DNA of 41,395 nucleotides from Paracoccaceae bacterium (GCA_007118295.1 SKRW01000067.1:1-41395); one strand, 5' to 3'. Positions 1 to 11,177 are shown, numbered from the stretch's first letter. Notes: generated from the letters alone by a model not told the origin. Numbers and translations: made by a program.

Positions 1-179
1 AGGGGGCAGGTCAACTGCAACCTCCATGCGCGGACGGCGCATCGTGGATGGCGAAAAGCTGCGAGTTCACTCCGTCGCATCGGCAATCAACCGCGCGTCA
101 AGCGACCGCAAGGCCGCGAGAGCGGCGCAATCAACGGTTGCAGGCAAGGTTTCGCCCGCCGGGCCCTCATCTCTGCGGG

Positions 180-1940
180 TCAGGCGGTCACGCGTTCCGA
201 GTCGCCTCGCGGCTCTGACAGGCAGGTGCGGGTCATCTCGGGCGAGAGCGCCTCCATCGCGTCGAACTGGGTCAGAAAGACCTGTCCCGTCAACTCTTCC
301 AGCAGATGGCTGCGGCGCAACTGGTCCATCACCGGACCCTTCACCTCGGACAGGTGGAACTGCACCCCGGCTGCATTCAGCCGGTCATTGATCGCCTCCA
401 GACTCTCCAGCGCCGAGGCGTCGATATAATTGATCGCGGTCGCCTGCAGCACGACATGGCGCAAGTCCGGGGTGTCTGCCAGGGCCTGCACGATCCGGTC
501 TTCCAGCGCGCGGGCATTCGGGAAATAGAGCGACTCGTCCACCCGGATTGAAAAGACCTGATCATCACACATGACGACATGCCGGTCGATATTGCGGAAA
601 TGCTCGGTTCCGGGCACCTGACCGACAACGGCCATATGCGGGCGCGACGTGCGGTACAGATACAGCACCAGCGACAGCCCCACGCCTGCCAGCAACCCCT
701 GTTCGACCCCGACCAGCAGCGTGACCGCCATCGTCGCCGCCATCGCGGCCCCATCGGCGGGCGAATAGGCCCATGTCCGAGGCAGGGCGCGGAAATCGAG
801 CAGCGACAGAACAGCCACGATGATGATGGCCGCCAGCGTCGCGCGAGGCAGATAGAACATCAACGGTGTCAGCGCCATGACCGCTACCGCGATCATGAGT
901 GCCGTTATCGCCCCCGCCGCAGGCGTTTCCGCACCTGCGTCATAATTGACGATGGTGCGCGACAGCCCGCCCGTGACCGGCATCGCATTGCTGAACCCGG
1001 CCCCCAGATTGGCCAGCCCGAGTGCGACCAGTTCCCGATCCGGGTCTATGGCTTCGCGTTTCTTTGCGGCCAGTGTCTGCGCGATGGAAATGGATTCGAC
1101 ATAGCCCACGATTGCAATCATCAGGGCAGGGGCCGCAAGGATCTGGATCAGCGACAGGTCCATCTCGGGCAGGCCGAATTCCGGCAATCCGCGCGGAATA
1201 TCACCAAGGACAGCCACCCCATGCGCGTCCAGTCCCAACACCCAGACCAACACGGTCGAGGCCACAACTGCAATCAGCAGTGCTGTCTTGCCCAACAGCT
1301 TTGCCAGCGGTGCAGAAATCCCAAAGCGTTGCAGCAGCTGCGCCAACCCGGCCCGCGACCAGAACAGGAAGGCCAGCAAGGACACTGAAAGCAGCGTGGT
1401 CGCAACCGAGAGCGCCCCAAGGTTCGCAAAAAGCGACGGGATCACCTGCAGCAGCGTCTTGCCCGAGATATCTGCACCAAGAAGGTGGCGTAACTGGCTG
1501 GCTGCAATCAGTAATCCCGCGGCCGTGATGAAACCTGAAATGACCGGATGCGACAGAAAGCTCGCGATGAATCCCAACCGGAACACGCCCATCAGGAACA
1601 GCATCGCCCCCGACAGCAGCGCCAGCCACAGCGCCGCAAGGTGAAATCCCGGATCGCCGATATCGGCCACGGTTCCGGCAGCCGCCGCCGTCATCAGCGC
1701 GACAACGGCGACAGGGCCGACAGCCAGACTGCGCGAGGTGCCAAACGCGGCGTACAGCAACAAGGGCAGCATCGCACCATACAGACCCGCTTGCGGGGGC
1801 AATCCCGCCAGCATCGCATAGGCCATGCCTTGCGGCACCAGCATGATGGTCACGACCGATGCGGCGATCAGGTCATTGGTCAGGCTGGACCGGTCATAGC
1901 CCCGAGCCCAGCTCAGAAACGGCAGAAACTTTGTGAGCAT
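180..1940 (-). CDS. SulP family inorganic anion (sulfate) permease with C-terminal STAS domain
   Basis: Multi-TM SulP signature (LVPQGMAYAMLAGLPPQAGLYGAMLPLLLYAAFGTSRSLAVGPVAV) and a C-terminal STAS-like segment (LRHVVLQATAINYIDASALESLEAI). Start placed at MLTKFLPFLSW; the ORF extends upstream to 2048. Confidence 0.93.
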   Translation of the reverse strand: MLTKFLPFLSWARGYDRSSLTNDLIAASVVTIMLVPQGMAYAMLAGLPPQAGLYGAMLPLLLYAAFGTSRSLAVGPVAVVALMTAAAAGTVADIGDPGFHLAALWLALLSGAMLFLMGVFRLGFIASFLSHPVISGFITAAGLLIAASQLRHLLGADISGKTLLQVIPSLFANLGALSVATTLLSVSLLAFLFWSRAGLAQLLQRFGISAPLAKLLGKTALLIAVVASTVLVWVLGLDAHGVAVLGDIPRGLPEFGLPEMDLSLIQILAAPALMIAIVGYVESISIAQTLAAKKREAIDPDRELVALGLANLGAGFSNAMPVTGGLSRTIVNYDAGAETPAAGAITALMIAVAVMALTPLMFYLPRATLAAIIIVAVLSLLDFRALPRTWAYSPADGAAMAATMAVTLLVGVEQGLLAGVGLSLVLYLYRTSRPHMAVVGQVPGTEHFRNIDRHVVMCDDQVFSIRVDESLYFPNARALEDRIVQALADTPDLRHVVLQATAINYIDASALESLEAINDRLNAAGVQFHLSEVKGPVMDQLRRSHLLEELTGQVFLTQFDAMEALSPEMTRTCLSEPRGDSERVTA

Positions 1941-2134
1941 GCGTGCGCAACTTTCTGAGATATATAGGTAATGCAGGGCAGCGAACTTTGTATGTCGCGA
2001 CCTTTTCTGCGGCGCAATATAGTCAGTTCTAAATATATTGCAAGACATGAATATGTTTTACTGGATATGCAGTGTAAAGCTGTGTTGATCTTGAGGCTTT
2101 CAAATGTCACGATAACGTCAAGAGGGGTTCTGAC

Positions 2135-4009
2135 ATGAAATTCAGTTCCAGACTGCGTTTCTGGCGTCGCGCGATGACTTTTTCGGTCTTGTGCACAACG
2201 ATTTTGCTTGTGTCACTGACAGGTCCGCGACCCGCATCGTCGAGTGCGATCTCCCTGAGCTTTACTGATCCGGAAGTTACGGCGCAGTACCAGCTTCTGC
2301 TCTCGCAGTTGCAGGCGTCAATGGCGCTCCCTGCGATTGGCGATCACACCGGAAAGCGCGCAGAGGGCGCACGCAAGGCGCTTGTTATTGGCATAGACAG
2401 CTACCGTGAGCTTGAACCGCTCTACAAGGCAGAGAACGACGCACATGCGGTCGCGGAAGCACTCGCAGCGCTGGATTTCGATGTGGCGCTGGAATTCGGC
2501 CTTGATGTCGATGCGTTCGACACAGCGCTTGATGCGTTCTACCAGCGGCTTGATCCCGGTGATGTCGCCGTCTTCTTTTTCGCCGGGCATGGTGTGGCCG
2601 ATGGTGCCACGAACTACCTGCTGCCCGCGGATATGCCCCGACTGGACACGACCGAAAACCCGCGGCTAGCGCGAAATGCCATTGACGCAGGTCAGGTGGT
2701 CAACGAGATCAAGGCGCGGGGGGTAGAGCTCGCGCTGGTTGTGCTCGACGCATGTCGTGACAGCCCTTTCGCCCATGAAACCGTCCGCGGTGGAACCCCG
2801 ACATTTCGTGGTCTTGTGCGGATAGAACCACAGCAAGGGGCGTTTGTGATCTACTCAGCGGGAATTGGGCAGACTGCGCTGGACCAGTTGGCCCCTGCCG
2901 ATCCGGACCCGAATTCAGTCTTTACACGCAAATTCCGGCCAATACTGGAAACGCCCGGTTTGCCACTGGTCGAAATCGCGAAACGCACGCAAACCGAAGT
3001 GCGGGCACTGGCTGAAACAATCCGTCATCCGCAAGCCCCGGCTTATTACGATCAGGTGATAGGGCAGTTCTATTTTCAGCCGCCTGCGCCGCGAATTTTC
3101 GGGCTGTCGATTGGGATTGACGCCTATGAGTCCAAGCAACTCGTGTTGCGGGGCGCTGTCAATGACGCCCGCAATCTGCACGATGCGCTGCTGGGTGTCG
3201 GTGCGCAAGAGGTGACGCTGATCACGAATCGGGATGCGCGTCGCCAGTTCATCAGCTTTGCATGGGCACAGATGGTGGCCCGTGCTGCACCCGGTGATAC
3301 AGTTGTGCTGACCTTTGCGGGGCAGAGTTTCGCACCTCGTATCCGCACCGAAGAGGGGGATGGGAAGCGCTCGATGCTGCTGCTTGCAGAGGCCAGACTG
3401 GATGACTCCGCGCTGAGCACCTATGCGTCCGATGAGGCGATTGAAGAAGAGGCCTGGATTGCGCATCTGGAACAGGTGATCACCGCGCGGGACATGACCG
3501 AATGGATGGAAATGGCAGCGGCGCGCAACCTGAATGTCGTGGTCTTTGTTGATGGATGCCATGCCGGGGGCATGTTGCTGCGGGAGTTCAGCAATGTCAC
3601 CTTCATCGCAGCGACGGATATTGATGGGCTTGCAATAGAAAAAGAGGTCGATGGCCAGCAACAGGGCATTGCCAGCGCAGCCTTTGCTGAAGCGCTCAAG
3701 GGGGCCGCAGACAGCAATGGCGACGGGCTGATCACGCGCTCCGAGCTTTTTGCCTGGATGGATGCGCGGGTTTCTGTCCTCAGTTCCCAGGTGGGTCAAG
3801 CGCCACTGCAGCGCCCGGTAGTTCAGCCCGATCTGCCCAGCGCGAGCTTTGTCGATCTGCCGCTGTTCACGACGCCGCAGAACACGGATATGAAACAGCA
3901 CGCCGAGGAGAGGCGCTTGGGCTTGCTCGACGACCTGACGTTGCGAACGCAACCCCAAAGCAATGTGCGTCCATTGCGGCCGGGGGCGATAGGCGGGCAG
4001 ACCCGCTAA
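2135..4009 (+). CDS. Secreted caspase-family (peptidase C14-like) protein with two caspase-like domains and an EF-hand-like loop
   Basis: N-terminal signal-like segment; first domain KALVIGIDSYRELEPL, VFFFAGHG (His) and LVVLDACRDSP (Cys); second domain GLSIGIDAYESKQLVLRGAVNDA, TFAGQS, VVFVDGCHAGG; DSNGDGLITRSE loop. Confidence 0.88.
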   Translation: MKFSSRLRFWRRAMTFSVLCTTILLVSLTGPRPASSSAISLSFTDPEVTAQYQLLLSQLQASMALPAIGDHTGKRAEGARKALVIGIDSYRELEPLYKAENDAHAVAEALAALDFDVALEFGLDVDAFDTALDAFYQRLDPGDVAVFFFAGHGVADGATNYLLPADMPRLDTTENPRLARNAIDAGQVVNEIKARGVELALVVLDACRDSPFAHETVRGGTPTFRGLVRIEPQQGAFVIYSAGIGQTALDQLAPADPDPNSVFTRKFRPILETPGLPLVEIAKRTQTEVRALAETIRHPQAPAYYDQVIGQFYFQPPAPRIFGLSIGIDAYESKQLVLRGAVNDARNLHDALLGVGAQEVTLITNRDARRQFISFAWAQMVARAAPGDTVVLTFAGQSFAPRIRTEEGDGKRSMLLLAEARLDDSALSTYASDEAIEEEAWIAHLEQVITARDMTEWMEMAAARNLNVVVFVDGCHAGGMLLREFSNVTFIAATDIDGLAIEKEVDGQQQGIASAAFAEALKGAADSNGDGLITRSELFAWMDARVSVLSSQVGQAPLQRPVVQPDLPSASFVDLPLFTTPQNTDMKQHAEERRLGLLDDLTLRTQPQSNVRPLRPGAIGGQTR

Positions 4010-4133
4010 GATGGACCGTCCGAATTGCCCATAATCAGTATTATGTTAATTTAATGGATGGGCGAGCATAGCTTGCGGCCTGCGTGCGCAGCCAGTATGA
4101 CGCGCGCAACCCGCCAAACCAAGAGGCTCGCCC

Positions 4134-5438
4134 ATGATCCCGCGTTATTCCCGCCCCGAGATGGTTGCCATCTGGTCGCCCGAGACGAAGTTCCGCATCT
4201 GGTTCGAGATCGAGGCCCATGCCTGCGACGCGCAAGCCGCCCTCGGTGTGATCCCAAAGGCCAGCGCCGAGGCAGTGTGGAAAGCGCGCGAGGTGGAATT
4301 CGACGTGGACCGTATTGACGAGATCGAAGCCGTCACCAAACATGATGTCATTGCCTTTCTGACGCATCTGGCCGAGATCATCGGCCATGACGAGGCGCGC
4401 TTTGTTCATCAGGGCATGACCAGTTCGGATGTGCTGGACACGACGCTGAACGTGCAGCTTGTGCGGGCAGCAGACCTGTTGCTCGCGGATATGGATGCGC
4501 TTCTGGCAGCCCTCAAGCGGCGCGCGCTGGAACACAAGTTCACTGTGCGGATCGGGCGCAGCCATGGTATCCATGCCGAGCCCACCACAATGGGCCTGAC
4601 CTTCGCGCGCTTTTACGCCGAGATGAAGCGCAACCGCGACCGTCTGCTGGCGGCACGCGCCGAGATCGCCACGGGTGCCATTTCAGGCGCGGTCGGCACG
4701 TTTGCCAATATCGACCCAGCCGTGGAAGCCCATGTCTGCGCGCAGTTGGGCCTGACGCCCGAACCGATCAGCACGCAGGTCATCCCGCGCGACCGGCACG
4801 CAATGTTCTTTGCCACGCTGGGTGTGATCGCGTCCAGCATCGAGAATATCGCCATAGAAATCCGCCACATGCAGCGCACCGAAGTGCTGGAAGCGGAAGA
4901 GTTTTTCAGCAAGGGTCAGAAAGGCTCCAGCGCGATGCCGCACAAGCGCAACCCGGTGCTGACCGAAAACCTGACGGGCCTTGCGCGGTTGGTGCGCATG
5001 GCGGTGATTCCAGCCATGGAGAACGTGGCGCTGTGGCATGAGCGTGACATCTCGCATTCTTCGGTCGAGCGCATGATCGGCCCCGATGCCACTGTGACGC
5101 TGGATTTCGCCCTCGCCCGCCTGACCGGCGTGATCGACAAGCTGGTGGTCTATCCTGACACGATGATCGCCAACATGAACAAGTTTCGTGGCCTGATCCA
5201 TTCGCAACGGGTTCTTCTGGCGCTGACACAGGCCGGGGTCAGCCGCGAGGATGCCTATGTGCTGGTCCAGCGCAACGCGATGAAGGTCTGGGAACAGGGC
5301 CGCGATTTTCTGGAAGAATTGCTGGCCGATGCGGATGTGCACGCGGCGATGTCCGAAGACGAGATCCGCTCAAAATTTGATCTCGATTACCATACCAAGC
5401 ATGTCGAGACAATTTTTACGCGAGTTTTTGCCGGATAA
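4134..5438 (+). CDS. purB: Adenylosuccinate lyase
   Basis: MIPRYSRPEMVAIWSPETKFRIW..., HQGMTSSDVLDT, and the family signature GSSAMPHKRNP. Confidence 0.97.
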   Translation: MIPRYSRPEMVAIWSPETKFRIWFEIEAHACDAQAALGVIPKASAEAVWKAREVEFDVDRIDEIEAVTKHDVIAFLTHLAEIIGHDEARFVHQGMTSSDVLDTTLNVQLVRAADLLLADMDALLAALKRRALEHKFTVRIGRSHGIHAEPTTMGLTFARFYAEMKRNRDRLLAARAEIATGAISGAVGTFANIDPAVEAHVCAQLGLTPEPISTQVIPRDRHAMFFATLGVIASSIENIAIEIRHMQRTEVLEAEEFFSKGQKGSSAMPHKRNPVLTENLTGLARLVRMAVIPAMENVALWHERDISHSSVERMIGPDATVTLDFALARLTGVIDKLVVYPDTMIANMNKFRGLIHSQRVLLALTQAGVSREDAYVLVQRNAMKVWEQGRDFLEELLADADVHAAMSEDEIRSKFDLDYHTKHVETIFTRVFAG

Positions 5439-5506
5439 TGTCGCAGACGGGGTTGCTTTCGCAATTTTCGTGCTATCCTCCGTCCTATCGCAGAAGGAGA
5501 GAGTTC

Positions 5507-5671
5507 ATGAAACTGAAAGTAACCCTCGCTGCTCTGGTGTTGGGCTTTACCCCTGCCCTCGCGTCGGCCATGTGCTCCAGCATGAAGCCGGAGCAAACAG
5601 CCTCGGCCTGTGCAGAAGGTCAGGTCTGGGATAATGACAGCGCAACCTGCATCGAGCCGGTCTCAAGCTGA
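5507..5671 (+). CDS. Small exported Cys-containing protein (54 aa)
   Basis: MKLKVTLAALVLGFTPALASAMCSSMKPEQTASACAEGQVWDNDSATCIEPVSS; signal peptide, GGAG-type RBS (aaggagagagttcATG), terminator downstream. Confidence 0.8.
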   Translation: MKLKVTLAALVLGFTPALASAMCSSMKPEQTASACAEGQVWDNDSATCIEPVSS

Positions 5672-5705
5672 CTCAAACCACCACAGCAAACTGATAGTCT
5701 ATGTG

Positions 5706-5737
5706 CGCCCCGTGCTTCGTGCCTCGGGGCGTTTTTT
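5706..5737 (+). terminator. Rho-independent terminator after the small exported protein gene
   Basis: CGCCCCG tgcttcgtgcct CGGGGCG followed by TTTTTT. Confidence 0.85.
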
Positions 5738-5828
5738 CAGTGCGGTGCAGGCAGTACGGGCGGGTAAACCCTTTCTTGACGCCTTGATGCGACGATCACC
5801 CAGCAGAATCGCTCGGGGCGCTTACCGC

Positions 5829-6947
5829 ATGTCGCAGGACCGCACGCAACTTGTCATGGCACCGGCACGCAGCGCGGCAACGGCTTCGCGTGGCGCGTCG
5901 CCCGGTTCTGCGCCACTACTGCCACGCGCCAGCACCGACCATCTGTCTGGCGCGCAAAAGGCCGCGATCATCGTGCGCGTTCTGCTCGCCGAAGGGATGC
6001 AGACACCCGTTTCATCCCTGCCGCCCGAAATGCAGGCCATGCTGACCCAGACATTGGGCAGCATGCGGTTGGTGGACCGGGCCACCATGACCGCCGTGGT
6101 CGAGGAATTTGTCCAGACATTGGAACAGGTCGGCGTGGCCTTTCCTGACGGGGTGGAAGGCGCGTTGTCCCTGCTGGAAGGCAATCTTGACGAACGCGCG
6201 ACCCGGCAGTTGCGGGCCATGACGCGCGGGGACGGAAAGGATGACCCGTGGACAAGGCTGGAACTGGCCGAAGATGATGACCTCCTGCCCCTGTTGCAGG
6301 CAGAGGCGCAGGTGGTGGGTGCGGTGATGCTATCAAAACTAAGCACGGACAAGGCCGCGCGGTTGCTGATGCACCTGCCCTCTGAACACGCCTATGCGCT
6401 GGCCATCGCGATTTCCCGGACCGAGGATATCGCCCCCGATACAGTCGCCCGGATCGGCGCGACACTGGCCGATCAGGTCAGCACCAAACCGCCGCGTGCC
6501 TTTGGCACACCGCCCACCAAGCGGATGGGTGAGATCCTGAATGCCTCGCCTGCCGGACTGCGCGACGCGCTGCTTGGTCAACTCGCCGCCGAGGATGAAA
6601 GCTTTGCAACCGGCGTCCGGCAGGCAATCTTTACCTTTCACGACATCCCGCAGCGGGTTGAGGCGCGCGATGTTCCTGCAATCATGCGCATGATCGCGCC
6701 CGAGGATATGACAGCGATCATCGCCGCCGCGCGCGCCGATGACACTGCGGCGCTTGGCTTTCTGCTGGACAACATGTCAAAGCGTGTGGTCGAGACATTG
6801 CGCGAAGATGCCGAAACCCGCGCCAAACCCGACACGCGCACTTGCGAGGCAGCGTTGAACCGCGTGGCGGCCCTTGTGCGCAACCTTGGCGATACCGGGC
6901 AGATCACCCTGAAACGGACAGATGCCACCAGTGCGAGCCAGGCATAG
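5829..6947 (+). CDS. FliG-like flagellar motor switch protein, no other flagellar genes nearby
   Basis: SGAQKAAIIVRVLL, LMHLPSEHAYALAIAIS and C-terminal IFTFHDIPQRVEARDVPAIMRMIAPEDMTAIIAAARADD...LDNMSKRVVETLREDAE match FliG middle and C-terminal domain patterns. Confidence 0.78.
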   Translation: MSQDRTQLVMAPARSAATASRGASPGSAPLLPRASTDHLSGAQKAAIIVRVLLAEGMQTPVSSLPPEMQAMLTQTLGSMRLVDRATMTAVVEEFVQTLEQVGVAFPDGVEGALSLLEGNLDERATRQLRAMTRGDGKDDPWTRLELAEDDDLLPLLQAEAQVVGAVMLSKLSTDKAARLLMHLPSEHAYALAIAISRTEDIAPDTVARIGATLADQVSTKPPRAFGTPPTKRMGEILNASPAGLRDALLGQLAAEDESFATGVRQAIFTFHDIPQRVEARDVPAIMRMIAPEDMTAIIAAARADDTAALGFLLDNMSKRVVETLREDAETRAKPDTRTCEAALNRVAALVRNLGDTGQITLKRTDATSASQA

Positions 6948-7039
6948 CGCCACGCGGGGATGCGCGCCCCCTGCCCTGTCGCGCGCCCCGGTGGCGCAAC
7001 CGCAAAGGCCCGTATCTGGTGTTTCCGAGATGCAAAAGT

Positions 7040-8821
7040 CTAGGCCAGCATCTGCGCTGCAACAGGGGCAATCTCGCCTTCGGTCGCGCCCTGTATTCCG
7101 GCGGCATTGGCCTCGTCCGTGTCGATATGCATCTCGGTAAAGGCGTTCTCGGATACGCGGATCAGCACATCGGCAAAGGTCAGCCCGCGCCCGGTCGCAT
7201 CCAGCCGGACATCCACCCGGTCACCATCGTTCAGTCCGGATGCCTGCGCATCGGCCTCATTCATGTGGATATGGCGCGCGGCGATGATCAGCCCGTCCGT
7301 GTCGAACTGCCCGGCGGGGCCGATCAGGCGGATCTGAGGCGTGCCGTCCAGCGCACCGCTCTGGCGCACAGGCGCGTCGATCCCCAGCGCAAACCCGTCG
7401 GTGCGCGAGATCTCGATCTGCGTGCGGTCGCGCAATGGTCCCAGAATCGCGACATTGGCAATCTCGCCGCGCGGCCCGTGCAGTGTAACCCGCTCTTGTG
7501 CGGCCCAATGCCCCTTCTGGCGCAGGGGCTTGCCGGGCGTCAGGGTGTAACCTTCGCCAAACAGGGCCGCGACGGCGCGCGCGCACAGATGCACATGCCG
7601 CGCCGACACGGCCACAGGCACCCGCAGCGCGGGCCCCTTTGCCGCCGCCATGGCGCTTGCCACATCATGCGCGATCATCAACTGCTCGGCGGTTTCGGTC
7701 ACCAGCACATTGACCCGCGCACCATAAGCCTGAATTTGCGGCGCGGCCCGCCCGGTCAGGTCCACGCTCAGATTGCGGTCATGGTCCAGCTTCAGGCCCA
7801 TGAACTCCAGACCGTCACAGATACGCCGCCGCATCGAGGGGGAATTCTCGCCAATCCCACCCGTGAACACCAGCGCGTCCAGCCCACCCATCGCCGCCGC
7901 ATAGGACCCGATATATTTGCGCGCGCGGTAGGCATAGACATGGATGGCAAGCTGGGCATCCGCGTCGCCATCGGCAGCGCGCGCCTCGACATCGCGCATG
8001 TCAGACGATCCCGTCAGCCCCGACAGCCCGCTGTCACTGTAAAGTGCAGCCTCGATCCGGGAAATGCTCAACCCCAGACGGCGCTCCAGATAGCCGAACA
8101 GCCCCGGATCGACATCGCCCGAGCGTGTGCCCATGACCAGCCCTTCCAGCGGGGTCATGCCCATCGAGCTGTCGATGCTCTGGCCAAATGCGACGGCACA
8201 GGCGCTGGCCCCGTTCCCCAGATGCAGCGACAGGATCCGCAGCGCGCGCACATCCTGCCCAAGCGCCTCTGCCGCGCGCCCGGCAACGTATTTATGCGAT
8301 GTGCCGTGAAACCCGTAGCGCCGCAAACCCGCCTTGCGCCATTCGGCAGGCACGGCATAGGTTGTGGCGCGCGCCGGGTTCGTCAGGTGAAAACTGGTGT
8401 CAAACACGGCCCATTGCGGCAGGTCTGGCCAGATTTTGACCGCCAGATCAAGTGCTTCCAGATTGGCCGGGTTGTGCAGCGGTGCCAGCGGGGTCAGCTC
8501 TGCGATCTGCGCGCGAATTTCGGGCGTTATCTGCGCAGGCCCGGCAAAAGCGTCGCCACCATGCGCGATGCGGTGGCCAATGGCCGTTAGCCCGTCCACC
8601 CCGGCCAGCGCCTCAGGCACGGCGCAGATCGCTTCTGACAGGCTGGTATGGGGCGCGCGCCCCTTGGTCGACCCTGCACTGTAATCGCATCCATCCGGGC
8701 CAAAGCGGTCGAAACTGCCCTTGAACACCTGTTCGGCCTGCGACAATTCCGCCCCCGGCTTCAGATCGAACACGCCGAATTTCAGCGACGAACTGCCTGC
8801 ATTGAATACCAGTATCCGCAT
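7040..8821 (-). CDS. Acetate kinase fused to PduL-type phosphotransacylase (bifunctional AckA-PduL)
   Basis: N-terminal AckA motifs (NAGSSSLKF, GHRIAHGG, FDTSFH, YGFHGTSHKYV, HLGNGAS, GTRSGDVDPG, FTGGIGENS). C-terminal ~196 aa PduL motifs (VPVAVSARHVHL, QIEISRTDGFALGIDAPVR, AARHIHMNEADA). Confidence 0.93.
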   Translation of the reverse strand: MRILVFNAGSSSLKFGVFDLKPGAELSQAEQVFKGSFDRFGPDGCDYSAGSTKGRAPHTSLSEAICAVPEALAGVDGLTAIGHRIAHGGDAFAGPAQITPEIRAQIAELTPLAPLHNPANLEALDLAVKIWPDLPQWAVFDTSFHLTNPARATTYAVPAEWRKAGLRRYGFHGTSHKYVAGRAAEALGQDVRALRILSLHLGNGASACAVAFGQSIDSSMGMTPLEGLVMGTRSGDVDPGLFGYLERRLGLSISRIEAALYSDSGLSGLTGSSDMRDVEARAADGDADAQLAIHVYAYRARKYIGSYAAAMGGLDALVFTGGIGENSPSMRRRICDGLEFMGLKLDHDRNLSVDLTGRAAPQIQAYGARVNVLVTETAEQLMIAHDVASAMAAAKGPALRVPVAVSARHVHLCARAVAALFGEGYTLTPGKPLRQKGHWAAQERVTLHGPRGEIANVAILGPLRDRTQIEISRTDGFALGIDAPVRQSGALDGTPQIRLIGPAGQFDTDGLIIAARHIHMNEADAQASGLNDGDRVDVRLDATGRGLTFADVLIRVSENAFTEMHIDTDEANAAGIQGATEGEIAPVAAQMLA

Positions 8822-8874
8822 TGCGTCCTTCCTTGCCCGTTTTCAGGCAAAATTGCATCATCTGGGCGCCATGA

Positions 8875-10589
<1,715 letters not shown>

Positions 10590-10590
<1 letters not shown>

Positions 10591-10611
10591 AAAAGGGGGC
10601 TGACTGCCCCC
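10590..10611 (-). terminator. Terminator between convergent pgm and the scaffold-protein gene
   Basis: GGGGGC tgact GCCCCC with a flanking A tract that gives a T tract on the minus strand. Confidence 0.65.
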
Positions 10612-10661
10612 TCTTGGCCTGCGGCCAATTCACCCCCGTGAGTATTTGGGGCAAGATGAAA

Positions 10662-11114
10662 TCAGTCCGTCGGGGTGGTGTCGAGTTGGCGCGCGGCCTC
10701 GACCGTCGCGTCGAGTGCCAGCAGGATCGAGGCGTGGCGATTGCGATAATCGCGCGCGGGCGTCAGCACCTCATAACCGTCAAAGGGGGCATCGGGGACC
10801 GGGCCGCCCTCAGCAAGCATGGCGCGCAACTGGTCGCGCGCGCGCGCAAGGTCCTGAAACGTGCGCCCCAGCACCACCTGCCCCAGCACCGCCGCGGCCG
10901 CCTGCCCCAGCGCACAGGCCTTTACATCCTGCCCGAAACGCGAGACGCGCCCCTCGGCCATGTCCAGATCCACGGTGACGGTTGAACCGCACAGGGGCGA
11001 GCGGCGCTTGACACTGGCCTGAGGCGCGTCAAGCCGCGCCAGATGCGGAATATCGGCGGCCAGTTCCAGGATGCGGCTGGAATAGAGTTTCATCAGGTCT
11101 GCATTTTCGGCCAT
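10662..11114 (-). CDS. U-type iron-sulfur cluster assembly scaffold protein
   Basis: MAENADLMKLYSSRILELAADIP...RRSPLCGSTVTVDLDM...KACALGQAAAAVL...RNRHASILLALDA; NifU/SufU N-terminal domain pattern. Confidence 0.82.
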   Translation of the reverse strand: MAENADLMKLYSSRILELAADIPHLARLDAPQASVKRRSPLCGSTVTVDLDMAEGRVSRFGQDVKACALGQAAAAVLGQVVLGRTFQDLARARDQLRAMLAEGGPVPDAPFDGYEVLTPARDYRNRHASILLALDATVEAARQLDTTPTD

Positions 11115-11177
11115 CGCGGGTTTTCCTTGGCTCGGGTCTGCGCTATCACCAGCGCGTCTTTCAAGGTGAGATAGCGC

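Noticed and set aside
26-391. 121-aa plus-strand ORF at the left edge
   Set aside because: Antisense to the confident sulP gene and Arg/Ser-rich, typical of shadow ORFs in high-GC DNA. A minus-strand stop-free stretch (DEGPAGETLPATVDCAALAALRSLDARLIADATE) in 1..179 looks more protein-like but has no supported start.
6842-8590. 582-aa plus-strand ORF opposite ackA-pduL
   Set aside because: Antisense to a gene with unambiguous AckA and PduL motifs; its own translation has no recognisable domain.
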